Origin: Desmonostoc vinosum HA7617-LM4
GTDB taxonomy: Bacteria; Cyanobacteriota; Cyanobacteriia; Cyanobacteriales; Nostocaceae
Direction of reading: 5' to 3'
Length of the DNA: 64,000 bases
NCBI GenBank assembly: GCA_019359515.1
Contig: JAHHHC010000002.1
Location: forward strand, 124,001-188,000
The notes beneath the pieces were generated by a model. That model was not told the origin of the DNA. It saw only the letters and a list, made by a program, of their open reading frames with translations, and did not search any database. Made by a program: the position numbers and the translations under genes. This document shows positions 44,695 through 53,729 of this stretch, in pieces (position 1 is the first letter of the stretch; each line of letters starts with the position of its first letter).

Positions 44695-45744
44695 GTGAAC
44701 GTCCCTAACAACATCTCTGCACAAACCCAAACTCGTAAAGCCGATCATATTCGGATCTGCTTAGAAGAGGATGTTCGATTTCATCAAACAACTAATGGGC
44801 TAGAACACTATCGTTTTACTCATTGTTGCTTACCTGAATTAGACCGCAACGATATTGATATTAGTACGACTTTCTTAGGTAAACACCTAAATGCACCTTT
44901 GTTAATCTCTTCCATGACTGGCGGTACAGCACAAGCGGGAATGATTAACCAACGTCTAGCAGAAGCCGCGCAACACTACAAAATTGCTATGGGTGTTGGT
45001 TCTCAGCGAGTTGCGGTGGAAAAACCTCAAGTAGCTGATACCTTCGCTATCCGTAAGTACGCTCCCGATGTGCTTCTATTTGCTAACTTGGGTGCTGTGC
45101 AACTTAACTATAAGTACGGCTTAGATGAATGTCTACGAATTATCGATATCCTAGAAGCTGATGCCTTAATTTTGCACCTCAACCCGTTGCAAGAGTGCAT
45201 TCAACCGCGAGGTGATGTGAATTTTCGGGGATTACTTGACAAAATCGCCGTTTTATGCAGCAAATTACCAGTCCCGGTAATTGCTAAAGAAGTAGGTAAT
45301 GGCATTTCCGCAGTAATGGCCCAGAAACTGATAGCCGCTGGAGTGAGGGCTATTGATGTCGCTGGTGCGGGTGGTACTTCGTGGGCAAAGGTAGAAAGCG
45401 AACGTGCAGAAAACTTCTTGCAACGCCGTTTGGGGAGGACGTTTACCGACTGGGGTTTACCCACGGCAGAGTGCATTACGAGTATTCGATCGCTAGCACC
45501 GGATGTGCCTTTAATTGCTTCGGGAGGGTTGCGTCATGGTTTGGATGCAGCAATGGCGATCGCTTTAGGTGCAGATATCGCTGGTTTCGCTATGCCTTTT
45601 CTGCAAGCAGCAGCGGTATCAGAAACAGCAGTGTCTGAACTAACTGAGGTATTAATTGCTGAAATTACTACAGTATTATTTTGTACTGGTAACGCAACCT
45701 TGTCTCAGTTCAAGCATTCTGGCAGTTTACAACGCATACAATAG
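44695..45744 (+). CDS. fni: Isopentenyl-diphosphate delta-isomerase, type 2
   Basis: This FMN-dependent enzyme interconverts IPP and DMAPP. It shows [14 protein letters not shown], the FMN-contacting [49 protein letters not shown] with the active-site Gln-Glu, and [13 protein letters not shown]. The phosphate site is [19 protein letters not shown]. The frame extends to ATG 44632, but the first 21 residues look like translated intergenic sequence. GTG 44695 gives 349 residues, the family length. Cyanobacteria make isoprenoids by the MEP pathway and use this isomerase. Confidence 0.95.
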   Translation: MNVPNNISAQTQTRKADHIRICLEEDVRFHQTTNGLEHYRFTHCCLPELDRNDIDISTTFLGKHLNAPLLISSMTGGTAQAGMINQRLAEAAQHYKIAMGVGSQRVAVEKPQVADTFAIRKYAPDVLLFANLGAVQLNYKYGLDECLRIIDILEADALILHLNPLQECIQPRGDVNFRGLLDKIAVLCSKLPVPVIAKEVGNGISAVMAQKLIAAGVRAIDVAGAGGTSWAKVESERAENFLQRRLGRTFTDWGLPTAECITSIRSLAPDVPLIASGGLRHGLDAAMAIALGADIAGFAMPFLQAAAVSETAVSELTEVLIAEITTVLFCTGNATLSQFKHSGSLQRIQ

Positions 45745-45783
45745 TTAAGTAGACCCTAGTCATTTGTCCTTTGTCCTCTGTTA

Positions 45784-45880
45784 CAAAGTCTGAGCGGAGG
45801 AAACATTCGCTCAGACTTTGCGCTTCGTCCTTTGTAAATGACCAATGACTAATGACTAATGACCAATGACCAATGACTCT
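45784..45880. repeat. Hairpin repeat and heptamer array
   Basis: A perfect 13-bp stem CAAAGTCTGAGCG / CGCTCAGACTTTG (45784-45796 with 45808-45820) has an 11-nt loop. It is followed at about 45838-45880 by heptamers gaccaat and gactaat in tandem. Both are dispersed repeats; no T-run follows, so I do not call a terminator. Confidence 0.65.
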
Positions 45881-45886
45881 TAACTT

Positions 45887-47722
45887 ATGCGTAACTTTCT
45901 TAAACAAACTTTTGCTAGCTTAATTGGCAGCTTACTAGGACTGATTATTTTCTCCAGTGTGGGAACCTTTGGACTGTTATTACTGATCATAGCTGCCAGT
46001 TCTTCTAAAAATGTTGGGCCAGAAGTGAAAGACAAGTCAATGCTGGTTTTTGACTTATCAATGAAAATTACCGATGGCGAACCCAGTGCCAATGAAGTGT
46101 TTCAAAGCACATTCTCAGGTGCAGATGAGCAGAGAATGACACTCCGCAAAGTTATAGAAACTCTGGAAAAGGCACAGCGCGATCCGCGAATTGTGGGGAT
46201 TTACTTAGATGCATCGCACACCACAGCAAGCAGCAATATTGGCTATGCCTCCCTCAAAGAAATTCGTCAAGCACTGGAAAAATGTCGTGCTGCTGGCAAA
46301 AAGATTATTGCTTATGGTGGCAACTGGGGTGAACGTGAATATTACCTGAGTTCAATGGCGGATACCATTGTACTTAACCCGTTGGGTCTAGTGGAAGTTA
46401 ACGGTATGAGTTCACAACCAATATTCTTGGCAGGTGCATTGCAGAAATACGGTATTGGTGTACAAATTGTCAGAGTAGGGAAATTTAAAGGAGCTGTTGA
46501 AACCTTAACCCTCACAAAGCTAAGCCCAGAAAACCGCGAACAAACTCAAAAATTATTGGATGATATGTGGGGAGATTGGCGAACTACTGTAAGCACAAGT
46601 CGGAAAATTGATGCTCAAAAATTGCAGGCGATCGCCGATACTCAAGGAGTACTAGAAGCACCAAATGCTCAAACTACTGGTTTGGTGGATCAAGTCGCAT
46701 ATGTCGATCAAGTAGTGACTAACCTCAAGCAATTTACAGCTACTGGTAAGAACGAAAAAACATTCCGACAAATTAACCTCAGTGAATATGCACAAGTTCC
46801 TGGCAAATCCTTGGGTGTAGAACGTGAATCCAAAAATCAAATTGCTGTGGTTTACGCTGAAGGTGAAATTGTCGATGGTAGAGGCGAAGATGGCGAAGTC
46901 GGCGGCGATCGCTTTGCCAAAATCTTCAATAAAATCCGACAAGATAATGATATTAAGTCTGTTGTCTTAAGAATTAACAGTCCTGGTGGTAGCGTTACCG
47001 CATCTGAAACCATCCAGCGAGAAATCAAATTAACTCGTCAAGTCAAACCAGTTGTGGTATCCATGGGTGATGTCGCCGCCTCTGGTGGATACTGGATAGC
47101 CACCGACTCCAATCGAATTTTTGCCCAAGCAAATACAATTACAGGTTCAATTGGCGTGTTTGGTGTGCTGGTGAATGGACAAAAGCTGGCGAATGATAAC
47201 GGTATCACTTGGGATTCGGTGAAAACCGCTGAATTTGCCGATCTGCAAACAGCTTCTCGCCCAAAATCGACCCAAGAGATAGCACTTTATCAGCGCAGTG
47301 TCAACCGTGTTTACAATCTGTTTCTGAATAAAGTTTCTCAAGGTCGGAAACTGCCAGAACAAAAAGTTGCCGAGATTGCCCAAGGAAGGATTTGGTCTGG
47401 TGTTGCAGCTAAGCAACTGGGGTTAGTAGATGAAATTGGCGGTTTAGATACAGCGATCGCTTATGCTGCTAAACAGGCAAATTTGGGAGAAGACTGGAAA
47501 ATAAAAGAGTATCCACGAACCAGCACCTTTGGAGAACGCTTTTTCGGTCGGGCTACCGAAGAGGTGGAAAATGCATTAGGAATAGAAAAAGAACTCAAGT
47601 CACCCAATAACCCCCTCGTGGCTGAGTTTCAAAAAATGCAACAAGAAATAGCAACTTTGCAAAAGATGAACGACCCCCAAGGAGTTTACGCCCGTTTGCC
47701 CTTCAACTTCAAAATTGAATAG
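45887..47722 (+). CDS. sppA: Signal peptide peptidase SppA, 67-kDa type
   Basis: This 611-residue membrane-anchored serine protease has tandem ClpP-like halves. The N-terminal helix is LIGSLLGLIIFSSVGTFGLL. The first half has the Lys in GKFKGAVETLT (catalytic dyad lysine, about residue 200). The second half has the nucleophile in GDVAASGGYWIATDSN (Ser about 403), preceded by LRINSPGGSVTASE. SppA degrades cleaved signal peptides and in cyanobacteria has been linked to acclimation of light harvesting. ATG 45887 is the natural start. Confidence 0.95.
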   Translation: MRNFLKQTFASLIGSLLGLIIFSSVGTFGLLLLIIAASSSKNVGPEVKDKSMLVFDLSMKITDGEPSANEVFQSTFSGADEQRMTLRKVIETLEKAQRDPRIVGIYLDASHTTASSNIGYASLKEIRQALEKCRAAGKKIIAYGGNWGEREYYLSSMADTIVLNPLGLVEVNGMSSQPIFLAGALQKYGIGVQIVRVGKFKGAVETLTLTKLSPENREQTQKLLDDMWGDWRTTVSTSRKIDAQKLQAIADTQGVLEAPNAQTTGLVDQVAYVDQVVTNLKQFTATGKNEKTFRQINLSEYAQVPGKSLGVERESKNQIAVVYAEGEIVDGRGEDGEVGGDRFAKIFNKIRQDNDIKSVVLRINSPGGSVTASETIQREIKLTRQVKPVVVSMGDVAASGGYWIATDSNRIFAQANTITGSIGVFGVLVNGQKLANDNGITWDSVKTAEFADLQTASRPKSTQEIALYQRSVNRVYNLFLNKVSQGRKLPEQKVAEIAQGRIWSGVAAKQLGLVDEIGGLDTAIAYAAKQANLGEDWKIKEYPRTSTFGERFFGRATEEVENALGIEKELKSPNNPLVAEFQKMQQEIATLQKMNDPQGVYARLPFNFKIE

Positions 47723-47740
47723 CGATCACCCACCAAAACC

Positions 47741-47966
47741 GTAAACGCTGACTCGGCTTGCCGATAGACATCGCTTACAATTAAAGCTATACCAGTCGAA
47801 GCATAGTTTAGGACATCAACTGAACATAAAACCCAAACACAAAGGGACTTTCAAATCTGTTCCCTGTTTCCTACTATACTCCTACCCTCACAAAAATTCA
47901 TGCAAATCGTTCTCCCTACACCAAAGCTATTTAACAAGTTCCGTGGGTTTAAGTCCCCCGGTTCTA
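47741..47966. repeat. Intergenic repeats after sppA, ending in an IS-end-like segment
   Basis: 47741-47775 is a short dispersed repeat (cggcttgccgatagacatcg), related to 48058-48092. From 47940 to 47966 the sequence ccgtgggtttaagtcccccg then gttcta is the reverse complement of the end of the structured repeat at 17128-17158. The remainder of that repeat continues at 48190 after the inserted element described next. Confidence 0.6.
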
Positions 47967-48189
47967 CAGGGCGGCCGCATCATGTCAATAAGACTAGTCT
48001 ATTCTCAATAAACTTCAAAATAATGTCATCAGTCCCTGCTTATTGACAAAGATTTTAGCGTAGACGCTCTGCGGCTTGCCATAGGCATCGCTTTAAATCT
48101 TGGAAAGTAAATCAAACGAGAAATCCTGATTTTTTCGTTGGTTCTTAATTTTGGTCATAATCGGCAGTACTTTAGATGCGTTTGCCCTG
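47967..48189. mobile_element. 223-bp MITE with terminal inverted repeats and 10-bp target duplication
   Basis: The element begins CAGGGCGGCCGCAT and ends ATGCGTTTGCCCTG; these ends are inverted repeats with 11 of 14 matches. It is flanked on both sides by the direct repeat CCCGGTTCTA (47957-47966 and 48190-48199). Removing the element and one copy of the duplication restores the structured repeat known from 16947-17158. It has no coding capacity and carries a short dispersed repeat inside (48058-48092). Confidence 0.8.
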
Positions 48190-48265
48190 CCCGGTTCTAT
48201 AACCGCCAAGTTTTGTGTTGGGGTCAAATCCCTATTACAAAACTTAAATTACGAATTACGAATTA
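48190..48265. repeat. Remainder of the interrupted IS-end-like repeat
   Basis: The segment cggttctataaccgccaagt then tttgtgttggggtc and ccctattacaaaactta is the reverse complement of parts of 16947-17158. It ends in attacgaattacgaattacg, the boundary seen with the other dispersed repeats. Confidence 0.6.
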
Positions 48266-48269
48266 CGAA

Positions 48270-49508
48270 TTATTTAACATCGGTGACTCGCCAGCTGAGT
48301 TTTAAATTCAGCCAAAAATTCCAGATTGTGGCAATTGCGATCGCTATTAGCTTAGCGAAATACTCGTTCATCCCCAAAGCATTACAAAGAAGATTCACCA
48401 CCAGAGTTTGTAAAATTACCCCCGCCAAACAAATCGCGTTGAACTTCAAGAAGCGCTTGAGACGTTGGTGGGGTTCTTGTTGCCGTTTGGAAATATCCCC
48501 AAAAGTCCACAAATCATTCCACAGAAAATTATTGACGATCGCCACTTCCGCAGAAAAAATTGTACTGCGAGTTAAACCCAAGTGAATCACGGTACGTAGC
48601 AGGCGAAACACAGTCAAATCGACAAACACACCACTAAAACCCACCAACCCAAAGCGGATAAACCTACCAATGGGGAAGCGTGTACGATTACTAAACTTTC
48701 CCAGCAATCCTGTAGACAGCCGCAGCCGTAATAAGTGGTGGATGTATTCTACATACTGTTTCCATGTCACTTTACTTTCACCTTCCTGGCGTTCACAGAA
48801 TACATAACCAACTTCCGCAATTTCGCCTATTCTCCCCCGCCCAATTAATTCTAGGAGGATTTTGTATCCTACTGGGTGAAGTATTGTACCTGCGATCGCG
48901 CTCCGACGCACCATAAAATAACCACTCATCGGATCGGAAACTCTACCAACTACCCCAGGCAAGATAATCAATCCCAACACTTGAGCGCCACGTGACAAAA
49001 AACGCCTGACAATACTCCAACTGCTAACTCCGCCTCCATCAACATGACGGCTGGCGACTGCTAAATCTGCTCCTCTTTCAATGGCGGTAAACAGTTGTGT
49101 CAATACCTCTGGTGGGTGCTGCAAATCCCCATCAATTACCCCTAATACACTTCCCCTTGCTACCTGCCACCCGCGAATCACTGCTGAGGACAATCCCCTC
49201 TCCTGCTGGCGTCGCATCACCCGCAATTGCGGGTATTTTCCGATCAAAGATTGTGCGACTTCCCAAGTACGGTCTGGGCTATCATCGTCAACCACAATCA
49301 ATTCATAATCTCTGGGGATCGATTCATCTAGCAGTTGACTCAATGTTTTGACAACATTCTTAATATTGTCACGCTCTTTATAAGTGGGAATCACCAGAGA
49401 AAGAAGGATGGTTTTACTACCCACACTCACGCTAGTAGGGGGCAATTCAGGAATTTTTAACTGACCAGTTGGAACTGTTAACAGTGAGTTGGGTGAGTTG
49501 ACATTCAT
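48270..49508 (-). CDS. Glycosyltransferase family 2 with C-terminal GtrA membrane domain
   Basis: The 412-residue protein combines a polyprenyl-phosphate sugar synthase (DPM1-like GT2) with a GtrA-type membrane domain. The N-terminal part has LSLVIPTYKERDNIKNVV, the nucleotide-binding VVDDDSPDRTWE, and the DxD-like GVIDGDLQHPPEVL. DPMSGYFMVRRS is typical of dolichol-phosphate mannosyltransferases. From about residue 275 (RFIRFGLVGFSGVFVDLTVF) four helices form GtrA, thought to flip the lipid-linked sugar. It diverges from a GT39-type transferase that uses such donors, so the two may act together. ATG 49508 is the natural start. Confidence 0.92.
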   Translation of the reverse strand: MNVNSPNSLLTVPTGQLKIPELPPTSVSVGSKTILLSLVIPTYKERDNIKNVVKTLSQLLDESIPRDYELIVVDDDSPDRTWEVAQSLIGKYPQLRVMRRQQERGLSSAVIRGWQVARGSVLGVIDGDLQHPPEVLTQLFTAIERGADLAVASRHVDGGGVSSWSIVRRFLSRGAQVLGLIILPGVVGRVSDPMSGYFMVRRSAIAGTILHPVGYKILLELIGRGRIGEIAEVGYVFCERQEGESKVTWKQYVEYIHHLLRLRLSTGLLGKFSNRTRFPIGRFIRFGLVGFSGVFVDLTVFRLLRTVIHLGLTRSTIFSAEVAIVNNFLWNDLWTFGDISKRQQEPHQRLKRFLKFNAICLAGVILQTLVVNLLCNALGMNEYFAKLIAIAIATIWNFWLNLKLSWRVTDVK

Positions 49509-49918
49509 ACAGTAAATTGCGAATAGCAGCAGAGAAAGTGCAAAAGTTAATGTTTAATTGAATAGTATATACCTTGATGTATCGTGTATTTTTATACTTT
49601 GGCTTGGTTGTTTTGTGTTTACGAAGATTGTGTCACAGTGGAAATTTATCAATATTTAGTCACTGTTTAGCATTAGTTGTGTGAACTTTAAACTGGATTT
49701 TTTATGTAATAGTAATCCCGTTTAGTTCAAATTTTTTATTAAATGCTTTTTGACGGTATCCATATTAAAATAGCATACAATAAATGAATTTTGTATTAAC
49801 AGAATTTAAATTTTATTTATAGCGATCGCTAATTGATTATTGCAGTTTGGCAAGTTGAATATGTAATTTCAAGGTATATTTTATAACAAAATAAAAACCA
49901 CATTGTTAGGGTTTATCT
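49509..49918. other. AT-rich divergent promoter region
   Basis: No ORF or repeat is evident. The region is very AT-rich, contains one HIP1 site (49821-49828), and separates two divergently transcribed glycosyltransferase genes. It must hold both promoters; I could not place them. Confidence 0.5.
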
Positions 49919-51523
49919 ATGATAGATAGAAAATCAAAAAATGCCGAAAGTTTTATTCCAACTTGGCTGCAATTTTTAATAATTGTTTTATTAACACTAG
50001 GAATATTCTTCCGGTTTGTGAATCTTGATCGAAAAGTTTACTGGCATGATGAATCTCATACCTCATTACGGATTTCTGGTTACACTAAAAGGGAATTTGT
50101 ACAACAAATTTTCCATGGTCGCATAGTTTCTGTGGAATCTATACAAAAATACCAGCGTCCCAATTCGGAAAAAACTGTCATTAATACAATCAATTCTTTG
50201 GCAGTGGAAGAACCACAACACCCTCCACTTTATTACGTATTAGTAAGATTCTGGACGCAAGTTTTTGGCAATTCAGTAGCAGCGACAAGAAGCTTATCAG
50301 CGATTATTGGTTTACTAGCCTTTGTTGGCATTTATTGGTTGTGTATAGAGTTATTTCAGTCATCCATAACAGCATGGATGAGCGTCATATTTTTGACAGT
50401 TTCACCCTTTCATGTGCTGTATGCTCAAGAAGCAAGACAGTTTAGTTTGTGGACATTAATAATTTTGCTCAGTAGCGCTGTACTGCTACGAGCAATACGA
50501 CTGCAAAGTAAGCGATTGTGGGGAATTTATGCAGTTACAGTAGTGTTGGGATTATATACGTTTTTATTTTCTGGATTGCTAGCGATCGCTCACGGTATTT
50601 ATGTATTTATCATTGAACGCTTGCGATTCACCAAAACAGTTAAATATTATTTAGTTGCAACCAGCACAGGCATTCTTGCTTTTGTACCTTGGATTTTAAT
50701 TATTATTAATCATTCATCTGAAATTGATCGGACAACAGCCAGCGCCCAAACAAGACAATCGATATCAGCTTTAGTTTCAGGTTGGATGGTTAATCTTAGT
50801 TGTTTATTTGGTGATTTTTGGCGCTATGAACCATATTATCCTGAGTTAAGTTTACCGATTTTGCGCTGGGGTAGATTCTTAATTCCATTAATATTAATTT
50901 TAGTCGTATATTCCTTTATATTTATTTATCGCCATACAAGACAAAGAGTTTGGTTATTTGTTTTCCTATTAAGTGGACTACCTGCTTTAGCTCTCATATT
51001 ACCTGATTTAATTATTGGAGGTAAGCTGAGTTTACGAGCTAGATATGTGATTCCATGTTATTTAGGTGTTCAAATAGCTATTGCTTATTTGTTATCAGTG
51101 CAAATTATTTTACCGAAATTACTAATGCGGAAATTTTGGCAATTGGTAATGGTAGGAATAATTTCCACAGGAATTTTATCTTGTGCAATTAGTTTTCAAG
51201 CTCAGACATGGTGGACTAAAGGTGGTCATGCCAGTTATCAAATAGCCCACATTATTAACCAGGCTATCAAACCAGTATTAGTTAGTAGTCCTTATTCATT
51301 AAATATTGGAGATTTAATGTCTCTTAGCCATCTGCTAAATCCTCAAGTGCAGATGCAATTGGTAATTGAACCAGCCATACCAAATATTCCTGACAGTTTC
51401 AGTGATGTATTTTTATTTAATCCTTCTAAGCAATTTAAGTCTGATTTGGAGGGCAAATACAAGCTAACTGCTGTTGATCAAAATAGGAGGTTATGGCGGC
51501 TAGAAACTAAGAGTGTGCCCTGA
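49919..51523 (+). CDS. Glycosyltransferase family 39-like membrane protein
   Basis: This 534-residue protein has about ten to eleven membrane helices, beginning WLQFLIIVLLTLGIFFRFVN. The first periplasmic loop has the acidic motif LDRKVYWHDESHTSLR, the Asp/Glu catalytic region of GT-C enzymes. EEPQHPPLYYVLVRFW and SAIIGLLAFVGIYWL are typical of PMT/ArnT-like proteins. It would transfer a sugar from a polyprenyl-phosphate donor to a protein, lipid or polysaccharide. The C-terminal 100 residues form a soluble domain. ATG 49919 is the natural start. The likely donor synthase is the divergent GT2-GtrA. Confidence 0.88.
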   Translation: MIDRKSKNAESFIPTWLQFLIIVLLTLGIFFRFVNLDRKVYWHDESHTSLRISGYTKREFVQQIFHGRIVSVESIQKYQRPNSEKTVINTINSLAVEEPQHPPLYYVLVRFWTQVFGNSVAATRSLSAIIGLLAFVGIYWLCIELFQSSITAWMSVIFLTVSPFHVLYAQEARQFSLWTLIILLSSAVLLRAIRLQSKRLWGIYAVTVVLGLYTFLFSGLLAIAHGIYVFIIERLRFTKTVKYYLVATSTGILAFVPWILIIINHSSEIDRTTASAQTRQSISALVSGWMVNLSCLFGDFWRYEPYYPELSLPILRWGRFLIPLILILVVYSFIFIYRHTRQRVWLFVFLLSGLPALALILPDLIIGGKLSLRARYVIPCYLGVQIAIAYLLSVQIILPKLLMRKFWQLVMVGIISTGILSCAISFQAQTWWTKGGHASYQIAHIINQAIKPVLVSSPYSLNIGDLMSLSHLLNPQVQMQLVIEPAIPNIPDSFSDVFLFNPSKQFKSDLEGKYKLTAVDQNRRLWRLETKSVP

Positions 51524-51567
51524 GTGGAGTTTTTATTTCGCGCAAAGGCAAGGCAGTGCGTTGACTG

Positions 51568-51745
51568 ATATCTTGCACCAGTCCCAAAAACCGCCATAGG
51601 TTAGAAACCTATGGCTAATAGCAAAAGTCCTCTCAAGAGGACTAAATCTCACAAAAAGCAGACATTTTAGTCCACTTAAGTGGACTTGACCTACATAAGA
51701 GCGAGAATTTATTCTCTGGCGGGAGATTGGGCAGGTGCAAGATCT
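51568..51745. mobile_element. Covarying-hairpin repeat, copy B (178 bp)
   Basis: The ends ATATCTTGCACC (51568-51579) and GGTGCAAGATCT (51734-51745) are inverted repeats with one mismatch. Inside are four hairpins: CCATAGGTT-aga-AACCTATGG (51594-51614), AGTCCTCT-ca-AGAGGACT (51626-51643), AGTCCACT-ta-AGTGGACT (51669-51686) and GAGAAT-tt-ATTCTC (51703-51716). There is no coding capacity. The layout is that of copy C at 62505 with different stem bases. Confidence 0.8.
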
Positions 51746-51853
51746 AAGTTGAGGAGCCACTGCCTTGCTCTGGTCGAGAGAGTTGTAGCAACTGCCGCGC
51801 AAAGACGCAAAATCATTTAGGATCTTTAATAGTGGTTTGTATTTAAATAAACT

Positions 51854-53002
51854 GTGGTTACTATAACTATTAATCATATTCTTGATCGTGCCTTGATGGG
51901 GTGTGATTTGATGCCCACAGAAGGGGTGGTGTTGTTAGAACAAACTGCTCCAGAGGCGATCGCCGCAATTCGCGCCACAGCTGACAAACTCCGCTACACT
52001 CAAGTTGGTGATCCAGTTACTTACGTAATTAATCGCAACATTAATTTTACTAATATTTGTGAGCAGCACTGTAGTTTTTGTGCTTTCCGGCGAGACGATG
52101 GCGCTAGTGGTGCATACTGGCTAGATTGGGCGCAAATCTTAGCGAAGGCAACAGATGCTGTGCAGCGGGGTGCAACAGAAATCTGTATGCAAGGAGGATT
52201 AAACCCACAAGCACAGCTCAATGGCAAATCCTTGCCTTATTATCTCAAGCTAGTAGAAACCATTAAGCAAGAATTTCCCCAGATACATTTACACGCTTTC
52301 TCTCCCCAGGAAGTGCAATTTATCGCCAGAATTGATGGACTGGAGTATGCTGATGTAATTGCTGCTTTGCGAGATGCCGGCGTTGGTTCAATGCCTGGGA
52401 CAGCAGCAGAAGTGTTGAATGACGAAGTACGAAGGGTGCTGTGTCCAGAGAAAATTGACACAGCCACTTGGCTAGAGATTGTTAGCACAGCCCACAAATT
52501 GGGCTTACACACCACCAGTACCATGCTGTCTGGACATATTGAAACTTCCCAACAGCAAATCGAGCATTTAGAAAAATTGCGATCGCTACAAAAAACTGCC
52601 ATCCAACGCGGATATCCAGCAGGTATTACTGAATTTATCTTATTACCCTTTGTTGGTCAAGAAGCGCCCAAACCCTTACGTCGTCGTGTGGGACGCGACC
52701 AACCAATTTTAGCTGATGCGCTGCTATTGGGGGCTGTGGCGCGGATTTTCTTAGGAAACTGGATACCCAACCATCAACAAAGTTGGGTTAAATTGGGGCT
52801 TACTGGTGCAGTAGAAGCCTTAAATTGGGGTTGTAACGACATCGGCGGTACATTGATGGAAGAACACATCACTACAATGGCGGGTGCTGTAGGTGGTACA
52901 TGCATGGAAGTAGAAACCCTACAAACTGCGATCGCTTCCATAAAACGACCTTACCAACAACGTGATACTCTATATCAAATAATTGACCAAAACAGGGATT
53001 AG
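51854..53002 (+). CDS. cofH: 5-amino-6-(D-ribitylamino)uracil--L-tyrosine 4-hydroxyphenyl transferase CofH
   Basis: CofH is the radical SAM half of FO (7,8-didemethyl-8-hydroxy-5-deazariboflavin) synthase. In cyanobacteria FO is known as an antenna chromophore of photolyases. The iron-sulfur motif [10 protein letters not shown] (Cys about residues 70, 74 and 77) lies after [59 protein letters not shown] and [16 protein letters not shown] follow. The start is GTG 51854; ATG at residue 15 or 20 is possible. The partner gene cofG is not in the window. The MITE-like copy B lies immediately upstream. Confidence 0.93.
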   Translation: MVTITINHILDRALMGCDLMPTEGVVLLEQTAPEAIAAIRATADKLRYTQVGDPVTYVINRNINFTNICEQHCSFCAFRRDDGASGAYWLDWAQILAKATDAVQRGATEICMQGGLNPQAQLNGKSLPYYLKLVETIKQEFPQIHLHAFSPQEVQFIARIDGLEYADVIAALRDAGVGSMPGTAAEVLNDEVRRVLCPEKIDTATWLEIVSTAHKLGLHTTSTMLSGHIETSQQQIEHLEKLRSLQKTAIQRGYPAGITEFILLPFVGQEAPKPLRRRVGRDQPILADALLLGAVARIFLGNWIPNHQQSWVKLGLTGAVEALNWGCNDIGGTLMEEHITTMAGAVGGTCMEVETLQTAIASIKRPYQQRDTLYQIIDQNRD

Positions 53003-53253
53003 GGAGTAGGGAGTAGGGAGTAGGGAGTAGGGATACAAAAACATTAAAAACTGTCTTTTGTGGGTATAAAGCCCACTGTTAGGAAAAGATTTGTGCTGAG
53101 ATTGCTTGCAACGAGGCACAATGCGTCCTTACTTCAATCCCACGCCTTAAGGCGTGGGTTCCCTACTCCCTACTCCCACATCACCACTCCCTCTGAAGAA
53201 TTAAGTAAGATGTGATATTGAGCGATATTAGTTAGCTTAAACATAGCTACTAC
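53003..53253. repeat. Intergenic region with TAGGGAG heptamers and a palindrome
   Basis: Four TAGGGAG heptamers begin at about 53001. A palindrome ccacgccttaaggcgtgg lies at 53141-53158, and complementary ctccctactccctactccc tracts lie nearby. I see no RNA gene. Confidence 0.6.
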
Positions 53254-53445
53254 ATCAAGGCAAAAAACACGAATAAAACACTACTAACAATTTTGATATT
53301 TGCGTTCTTAGTATTGTTCATCTTCTCTCCTTTTGCTGCCCTTGCTAGTTTAATGCTAGTGATTTTAGTTGCAGCAACTTTTTCATTACTAGCAAACATT
53401 CTCCAAGCAATTATCAGTGGCGACACCAATCCTAAGCAACCATAA
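53254..53445 (+). CDS. Small two-helix membrane protein, start uncertain
   Basis: The frame encodes KAKNTNKTLLTILIFAFLVL then FIFSPFAALASLMLVILVAA, ending IISGDTNPKQP and TAA. Two closely spaced hydrophobic segments make it a plausible membrane protein. The natural-looking N-terminus would start at 53254, but that codon is ATC. The first canonical start is TTG 53293 (50 residues). No good ribosome binding site is seen for either. The composition is clearly protein-like, so it is a small gene with an unusual start or a gene that has just lost its ATG. Confidence 0.4.
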   Translation: MKAKNTNKTLLTILIFAFLVLFIFSPFAALASLMLVILVAATFSLLANILQAIISGDTNPKQP

Positions 53446-53729
53446 AAAGGAACAGGGGAAACTAAATCATATCATGTCCGTTTAAAGACTTATGATTTGG
53501 CTGACGCGGAGATAGGGAGACGCGGAAGGGAGAAATTTTTATGATAAGTGATTAGCCGGACATGATATCACCTACACTTCGACTATGCTCAGTGACCACT
53601 TTATAAAAATATTTCTTCCCTACTCCCTACTCCCTACTCCCCACTCCCTATTTTTAAGGCAGCTGTGTCGTTCCACTACGCTACAATACAAGGATTCTTT
53701 CGTGTCACTTGCAAGCAAGTTTTCATAAA
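53446..53729. other. Intergenic region with low-complexity tracts
   Basis: An inverted repeat aaatcatatcatgtccg / cggacatgatatcacc (53464-53480 with 53557-53572) bounds a segment of about 110 bases with gacgcggagatagggagacg. This is another repeat of the intergenic kind. A run of ctccctactccc heptamers follows at 53622-53646. Confidence 0.5.

Noticed and set aside
45784-45820. 13-bp perfect hairpin after fni as a terminator
   Set aside because: It lacks a T-run and contains the common dispersed repeat core gtctgagcgg, so it is better described as a repeat.
53001-53031. Possible CRISPR-like tandem repeats
   Set aside because: The units are 7-bp tandem repeats without spacers; nothing in the window has the repeat-spacer structure of a CRISPR array, and no cas gene is present.
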